Assembly: GCA_004195325.1 (NCBI GenBank)
Contig: SDWO01000073.1
Location: 1 to 44,442, forward strand
Direction: 5' to 3'
Origin: Candidatus Izemoplasma acidinucleici
GTDB taxonomy: Bacteria; Bacillota_I; Bacilli_A; Izemoplasmatales; Izemoplasmataceae
Length of the DNA: 44,442 nt
The notes beneath the pieces were generated by a model. That model had not been told where the DNA came from. It saw nothing but the letters and a program-made list of their open reading frames with translations, and ran no database searches. Below, piece after piece: positions 40,412-44,442 of this stretch. Position 1 is the first letter of the stretch. Every line of letters begins with the position of its first letter. Both the position numbers and the translations under genes were made by a program.

Positions 40412-41017
40412 ATGAGTGAGCAGATTAGGGAATACCTAAATAATCCTCTAAATACTTTGGTAATAGGATTATTTTTAGCGTTAATCTTGACTGCAGCATT
40501 TGAAATGTTGAAAAATTGGTTATATTATAGACAGTGTTTGAGGATAGAAAAAAGAGAGAATGAAATTAAATTGATTGGTGATATATCTGATGCAGTTAGA
40601 GGTTATAACGTGAAGTATAGATATTTCACTCAAGATCAATTGGAGGATCAATTTGAAAAATTATCCCAGTTCATATCTGAATCTCGAACAATTTATCATC
40701 GATACTATATTTATTTTTCGTTCAATCAAAAATACTATAATTACAACGTTGTAATACGGATATTAAACTCGAGAATCAGAGAGAATCTATTAAAAAAAGA
40801 CTCGAAACTCTATAAAAGGATCAATGATGATATAGAACATTGTAGTTTCATTGTTGAAAATTTTTTATTGTTAAATATACAAGCAGATCTAATAAAGAAT
40901 GTAAACAGTAAAAACAAAAGGATATTTGATAGTAGACTAGATGAGTTTGCAAAGTTTGAGAGTTCGGTAATGATTCAAGGTATTTGCGATGAGTTGCTAA
41001 TTAAAGATAATGATTAA
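40412..41017 (+). CDS. N-terminally anchored cytoplasmic protein, unknown
   Basis: A 201-residue protein with one membrane span (LNTLVIGLFLALILTAAFEM) and a long basic helical domain (NWLYYRQCLRIEKRENEIKL, then many Tyr/Arg). AAAGGAG is 9 bases before ATG 40412; two nearer upstream ATGs are too close to it. No family is recognised. Alone between two boundary repeats, like a single-gene cassette. Confidence 0.72.
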   Translation: MSEQIREYLNNPLNTLVIGLFLALILTAAFEMLKNWLYYRQCLRIEKRENEIKLIGDISDAVRGYNVKYRYFTQDQLEDQFEKLSQFISESRTIYHRYYIYFSFNQKYYNYNVVIRILNSRIRENLLKKDSKLYKRINDDIEHCSFIVENFLLLNIQADLIKNVNSKNKRIFDSRLDEFAKFESSVMIQGICDELLIKDND

Positions 41018-41066
41018 TTGGATTTTTGGTCTCCAACATCTTTACTCAGCATAAAAATACATTAGT

Positions 41067-41096
41067 AAGAAGCTAAAAAGCAGCTTCTTTTTTTTT
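41067..41096 (+). terminator. Terminator before repeat copy D
   Basis: AAGAAGCT / AGCTTCTT stem (loop AAAAAGC) plus a long T run; same arms as 30128-30150. Confidence 0.92.
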
Positions 41097-41290
41097 ACAA
41101 TCCACCGTCGACTATCCCCTCCAGTTACATTTGGATGTAAATACACTTATGATGTAAGTATATCTTCTCCCCAGTGATAAGTTGGTAGTAATAAACAAGA
41201 GAGTTATATTTCCTATGACAAGATGACCGTTTCCACGCAGTTTTTAAATCCCTGAAACTACAGTAAAGTAATGAACACTCAAAGACGGCG
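41097..41290 (+). repeat. Module-boundary repeat, copy D (diverged)
   Basis: Begins ACAATCCACCGTCGACTAT like copy A. A variable stretch follows, then CCCCAGTGATAAGTTGGTAG, CCTATGACAAGATGACCGTT, AAATCCCTGAAAC and AATGAACACTC. It is the most diverged long copy (about 75-80% to C by eye in the alignable part). Confidence 0.8.
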
Positions 41291-41389
41291 ATAACATCTT
41301 TGCTGAGATACGATTGATGCAATTGAATGATAGATATAAAAGTGGAGAGATTATATGAAATGCATCCTTGTTTTATGATATAATGTGAT

Positions 41390-41656
41390 TGGTAAGCAGG
41401 TTTCTTCCAGGGCTAGGGACCCGAGTGTTTCTACGAAATGCATCGAGGAGATTGCGGGTGAAAACTTCCATGAGAAGCATACTGAGAAAAATAATGTTAA
41501 CGGTATTGCACATCAGACCTGAATGGTATCAACTGATAATTGAAGTAATAGGAATTATCATATAACCATACTTACCTCACACAAATACTAGTTAGATACA
41601 TTGACGAGTGTATCATGTGTGATTGATTAAGACCTTCTAGAAAAGGGTCTTTTTCT
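41390..41656 (+). ncRNA. Gene-free structured transcript between repeats D and E
   Basis: A TATAAT at 41379-41384 (weak -35) opens a stretch with no convincing reading frame that ends at a terminator. Visible stems: ACCCG/CGGGT (41419/41455), an exact TGATAATT/AATTATCA (41534-41541/41553-41560), and a nested TCACAC...GATACA/TGTATC...GTGTGA (41595-41614 core). The GC-richer 5' part (CAGGGCTAGGGACCCGAGTG) looks conserved-RNA-like. It is a complete module on its own between two boundary repeats, so it may be an RNA-only cassette. The family is not recognised. Confidence 0.5.
41629..41656 (+). terminator. Terminator of the RNA-only module
   Basis: AAGACC / GGTCTT stem, then TTTCTTTTCC running straight into repeat copy E. 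Confidence 0.85.
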
Positions 41657-41696
41657 TTTCCCCAGTGATTAGTTGGTAGTAATATGCAAGAGAGGT
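41655..41696 (+). repeat. Module-boundary repeat, partial copy E
   Basis: CTTTTCCCCAGTGATTAGTT GGTAGTAATATGCAAGAGAG matches the middle of copies C and D, then similarity stops. From 41697 to 41905 I see no gene. A short TCAAAACTCATTGAG near 41761 resembles the repeat start. Confidence 0.75.
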
Positions 41697-41905
41697 AATA
41701 GACTAGGTCATGATGTTCTTCCAACCTATCTAACTTATCTTTAGAGTAGCAAACGTGAAATCAAAACTCATTGAGTAAACAGGACCATTTTGGTCCTATT
41801 TGTTTCTTTGATTTGTGATACTATTGACATTTAACATAAGTCTAGGATTTTAGAAATATTTGATAGATGACTTCAAGCTTAATAAAGGAAGGAAATGAAA
41901 GAAAG

Positions 41906-43186
41906 ATGAGAATAAAAAGATTTATTGGCAAAAAGATTTATGGATTTTTAGATTTAGATGTATCATTTAATGATGATTTATCATTTCTTCATGGGAAGAA
42001 TGGTACTGGGAAGACAACAGTATTAAAACTCATATATTACTTAACAAACCCTTCATTATTGGATTTATACATTATACGTTTTTTAGAGGTGAAATTAATA
42101 TTAGAGATTGAGGATAGGCTATATGAAATTGCTGCAAAAAAAATTGAGGAATATAAAATGGTCCTTCAAGTTGTTGAAATAACTCATGGGAGAGTTAATA
42201 GAAGAGAGCTAATAATTGACCCTCCATCTTATAAATCTAATCGTGCAATTTATAGAGATACTGAGGAAATGGAAGAGTATATAAACTCTGTAATGAACAG
42301 AGAGGAGAGAAATGATACACTATTGTTCTTAAACAATATTCAAAGCATTCTATTTTTAGGTTTAGATAGGATGCAAAAACTTTCAAAATCAGTTAATAGA
42401 AGAAGAAGATTGAAAAACTCATTAATTGATACTGATGAGTCCATGAGAGAGTCTCTAGAAAATATTTATATGCAATATAAAACTTCAAAGAAGGAAGAGG
42501 AGAAAATTCTCGAGGAGTTTAGAAAAGAAATTATTTTCCATTCATTTGAAACTTTAACTGATAGTACTAGTGAAGTTGAAGTCTCACTTGATCAGTTGAA
42601 AGAAGCTCTTAAGGACAGGGATAACATTCGTGACACATTTGGTATGCTTAGTGATCCTAGACTCACAGAATCACTAGATCACTTTTTTGATGCTGTTCAA
42701 AGTTATGTTGATATATCCATCAATAGCGAGGATGATCTAAATTTTTATAGAGTAATTTATTTTACTGAAATGAACAAATTAGTTGATCTGCACAGGATTG
42801 TTACAAGTTATCAAAAGGATATAGAGCAACCACTTAGAAAATTCTCTCATTTTGAAATGTTGATGAATCAGTTCTTTGCGGATTCAGGTAAAGAATTAAA
42901 AATAGACTTTGGTGAAGTTAGGCTCTTTAATAACGGTTCCGTCTCATCTTCTACCAAATCATTATCATCTGGAGAGAGACAGCTGTTCTTGATTTTTTCA
43001 AAGGTGTTCTTTGCAAGCAGCTCAGAAGTATTGATTATTGATGAGCCGGAGTTATCCCTTCATCCTACTTGGCAAAAAATGTTTGTAAAGAAACTGAGAA
43101 ACACTTGCAATAATATGCAGTTAATTATGGCGACACATTCACCCGAGATTGTTGCACGTAATATTGAAAAAATTATAGGTATTTAG
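41906..43186 (+). CDS. AAA/ABC-type ATPase of an OLD/PARIS-like defence pair
   Basis: A 426-residue SMC/RecF-like ATPase: Walker A GKNGTGKTT (30-38), a coiled-coil middle (YKTSKKEEEKILEEFRKEI), ABC signature LSSGERQLFLIFSK, Walker B VLIIDEPELSLHP and switch His in MATHSPEIV. The C-terminus lacks a nuclease domain; the next gene, 1 base after the stop, would supply it. That order matches AriA-AriB (PARIS) and other AAA_15 plus DUF4435/TOPRIM pairs. I choose ATG 41906 (MRIKRFIGKK, the family-like start) over 41867, which has no ribosome site. The upstream purine-rich GGAAGG is 14 bases away, so the start is not certain. Confidence 0.85.
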   Translation: MRIKRFIGKKIYGFLDLDVSFNDDLSFLHGKNGTGKTTVLKLIYYLTNPSLLDLYIIRFLEVKLILEIEDRLYEIAAKKIEEYKMVLQVVEITHGRVNRRELIIDPPSYKSNRAIYRDTEEMEEYINSVMNREERNDTLLFLNNIQSILFLGLDRMQKLSKSVNRRRRLKNSLIDTDESMRESLENIYMQYKTSKKEEEKILEEFRKEIIFHSFETLTDSTSEVEVSLDQLKEALKDRDNIRDTFGMLSDPRLTESLDHFFDAVQSYVDISINSEDDLNFYRVIYFTEMNKLVDLHRIVTSYQKDIEQPLRKFSHFEMLMNQFFADSGKELKIDFGEVRLFNNGSVSSSTKSLSSGERQLFLIFSKVFFASSSEVLIIDEPELSLHPTWQKMFVKKLRNTCNNMQLIMATHSPEIVARNIEKIIGI

Positions 43187-43187
43187 G

Positions 43188-44114
43188 ATGTTAGTGCGAA
43201 AAGCTCCAGAAGATATTATAGCATCCGGATTCTATCATTTTGGGTGTGGTAGAATTATTTTTATGCAAGATACAGGTCAGGAGTTGGAGGATATTCATTC
43301 TAGAATAATAAAAAGAATTGGCAATGTTAATCTTTCAATAGTATACCATGCTGGCAGGTCGAAAATATTAGAAATCGCCGAGTATTACAATAGTAATAAA
43401 AACAAGTACGAGAACGAGTTGAAAATTAAATGCTACTTCATTGTCGGAGCCTCAACTCAGAGAAATGAGTTTATACCTCAAAATGATAACTTGTTTATCC
43501 TAGGTAAAGTTCAATTAGATAATTACTTATATGATGAGAAGTTATTTTACACTTTTGTTCAAAAAGAAAAACCAAAAAGTTTCCCCTCATTACCTCAATT
43601 CAAAAGCGATTTTGAAATTTTGAAGTCTGGGAATACAGATAAATTATTAAAGTTACTTATAACACTATCATTGTGTGATTTAAAAGAAGTATTAGTGGAT
43701 AAGGAAAAATTTGATTGTAGTAGAATAATCTCTTCAAATTCAACTCGAGTCAGTAAAGTTAAAATTAATGATATAACACAATTTGTTCATAGGAAGATTA
43801 GATTAGAAAAAGGTATTAAGATAAAAGAGTTAATATCAAAGATAGCTGACGATCATGGTATTGTTATCCTTGAAATGGAAGCAGATCAAGATCACATACA
43901 TATGTTAATAGACTGTAAACCTCAACATTATCTTCCAAGTATCATAAAAGCATTTAAAGGTACGAGTGCTAGATTTTTATTTCTACAGTACCCAGAACTT
44001 CGAAATGAGCTATGGGGAGGTCACCTTTGGAATCCGACCTATTTTGTATCAACAGTAAGTGAACATACAGAAAGTCAAATAAAAGCATATATAAAAAATC
44101 AGAAGATCAAATAA
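43188..44114 (+). CDS. DUF4435/TOPRIM-like protein joined in frame to an IS200 transposase C-terminus
   Basis: A 308-residue hybrid. Residues 1 to about 195 look like a DUF4435 (AriB-like) partner of the ATPase: a GRIIFMQDTGQELEDIHSRI start, KCYFIVGASTQRNEF and NLFILGKVQLDNYLYD (compare D-x-D and ENYL motifs of TOPRIM/DUF4435). The usual acidic residues after FIV are missing. From about 205 it is the Y1 transposase TnpA: KELISKIADDHGIVILEMEA, HUH motif DHIHML, GGHLWNPTYFVSTVSEHTES and a KAYIKNQ tyrosine helix. The TnpA lacks its first 30-45 residues. The defence partner is therefore truncated, or this is a fused remnant. Activity of either half is doubtful. Confidence 0.72.
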   Translation: MLVRKAPEDIIASGFYHFGCGRIIFMQDTGQELEDIHSRIIKRIGNVNLSIVYHAGRSKILEIAEYYNSNKNKYENELKIKCYFIVGASTQRNEFIPQNDNLFILGKVQLDNYLYDEKLFYTFVQKEKPKSFPSLPQFKSDFEILKSGNTDKLLKLLITLSLCDLKEVLVDKEKFDCSRIISSNSTRVSKVKINDITQFVHRKIRLEKGIKIKELISKIADDHGIVILEMEADQDHIHMLIDCKPQHYLPSIIKAFKGTSARFLFLQYPELRNELWGGHLWNPTYFVSTVSEHTESQIKAYIKNQKIK

Positions 44115-44316
44115 GGGGTTTTATGAGAGGTTATAGATATAGGATTTATCCAAAGCGAAATCAAATGGAAGTACTTGAGATTATGTTTTCTGCAAAGCGA
44201 TTTGTTTGGAATTACTTCTTGTCATTGAACATGAAACGATTTGAAGCTAAAGAAGGTATTCTCAGTTATAATGAGATGTCACGCTTGTTAACAGAATTAA
44301 AACAAAAATATAATTT
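43795..44316 (+). mobile_element. IS200/IS605-family remnant (5'-truncated tnpA plus start of tnpB)
   Basis: The tnpA C-terminal part (to 44114) is followed after 8 bases by tnpB on the same strand, the normal IS605 order. The left end and the start of tnpA are missing; the right end is beyond the contig. It interrupts the DUF4435-like gene. Confidence 0.82.
44123..44316 (+). pseudogene. tnpB: TnpB (RNA-guided nuclease family), N-terminal fragment
   Basis: The start MRGYRYRIYPKRNQMEVLEI, then KRFVWNYFLSLNMKRF and LSYNEMSRLLTELKQKYN, is the standard N-terminal helix-turn-helix of IS605 TnpB, the ancestor family of Cas12. AAGGGG precedes the ATG. The real sequence stops near 44310-44320, where the contig switches to unrelated DNA, so the nuclease part is not seen. 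Real gene, truncated by the assembly rather than by nature as far as can be told. Confidence 0.85.
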
Positions 44317-44442
44317 GGCAGATGAAGAAATTGCCTATATTGGCGATGATATGCCGGACTACGAATGTATCAACTATGTTGGCTTAGGCATTGCCGTTAA
44401 AGATGCTCATCCTAGTATTTTATCTGTCTCTTATACACATCT
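44317..44442 (+). other. Chimeric contig end: foreign HAD/KdsC-like fragment plus Nextera adapter
   Basis: After the TnpB start the frame reads ADEEIAYIGDDMPDYECINY then VGLGIAVKDAHPSIL, which is a KdsC-type HAD phosphatase motif and not TnpB. The final 19 bases (44424-44442), CTGTCTCTTATACACATCT, are the Tn5 mosaic-end adapter of Nextera libraries. This is a library artefact: a foreign read with untrimmed adapter was joined to the contig. It must not be annotated as a gene fusion. Confidence 0.95.

Noticed and set aside
41390-41656. Retron msr-msd or OMEGA RNA
   Set aside because: No reverse transcriptase gene is in the window, and the RNA lies far upstream of and not adjacent to the tnpB end. 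No matching structure was visible.
30157-41696. Integron attC sites
   Set aside because: GTTGAAT after copies B and C fits GTTRRRY, but the matching RYYYAAC left end is missing, copies A and D lack it, and no integron integrase (IntI) is present. The only integrase here is a phage-type enzyme 12 kb away.
44123-44442. A TnpB-HAD phosphatase fusion protein
   Set aside because: The frame continues by chance into foreign sequence that ends in a Nextera adapter; this is an assembly artefact.
1-44442. UGA-as-tryptophan code of Mycoplasma
   Set aside because: TGA ends feoA, the 15638 regulator and the 27684 repressor at the expected places, and Trp positions in conserved proteins are TGG.
1-44442. 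CRISPR arrays
   Set aside because: No short direct repeats with regular unique spacers and no cas genes were seen. The dispersed repeats are about 160-220 bases long in the full copies and kilobases apart.

Overview
The window is AT-rich. It has Bacillota-style AGGAGG ribosome binding sites, SigA-type promoters (several exactly TTGACA-N17-TATAAT), intrinsic terminators and TGA used as a normal stop codon (feoA, the regulator at 15638 and the repressor at 27684). An L20/infC leader, Fur-FeoAB, an LtaS-like enzyme and a very small coding style point to Bacillota or a deep Mycoplasmatota lineage using genetic code 11 (Acholeplasma/Izemoplasma/Haloplasma-like). This placement is inference, not proof. 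The last 19 bases are a Nextera transposon-end adapter, so the sequence is a shotgun contig end and about the last 125 bases are an artefact.

Core half (1-18.4 kb): UDP-GlcNAc synthesis (glmS end, glmM, glmU); an attenuated infC-rpmI-rplT operon in which infC starts at AUA and L20 carries a long tail with a SAP-like end; an O-antigen-ligase-like membrane protein; a structured RNA of about 175 nt with a perfect promoter; a YwaF/TP0381-like membrane protein; rhodanese and MarR genes; an M42 aminopeptidase; rsmD-coaD; fur and feoAB with shared AT-rich boxes; two small XRE-regulator operons; a FrnE-type DsbA protein; an LtaS-like phosphotransferase; and tRNA-Arg(UCU).

Phage region (18.4-28.0 kb): directly after tRNA-Arg lies a compact, almost fully leftward gene block. 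It holds a tyrosine integrase, short overlapping membrane and zinc-binding proteins, an odd tRNA-like gene, three secreted or membrane-anchored proteins (two with tandem DUF5011-like Ig domains), a 52-aa single-span protein and a membrane-bound ATPase with a P-loop and a Zot-like ITQD...RELF...IHV motif. A divergent XRE repressor/early promoter switch with four CTCC operator elements closes it. I read this as an undescribed inovirus (filamentous phage)-like prophage with Ig-domain adsorption proteins.

Cassette region (28.2-44.1 kb): a zinc-finger/HEPN-like plus TIR pair, a lipoprotein/membrane pair, a 2,098-residue YD/RHS polymorphic toxin with a membrane immunity candidate, three orphan genes, a gene-free structured transcript and an AAA-ATPase/TOPRIM-like (DUF4435, PARIS-like) pair broken by an IS200/IS605 remnant. 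Six same-orientation copies, full or partial, of one repeat of up to about 200 bp separate these modules whatever the direction of the genes; five follow a terminator. This cassette-like layout, next to the prophage, is the most unusual feature of the window.
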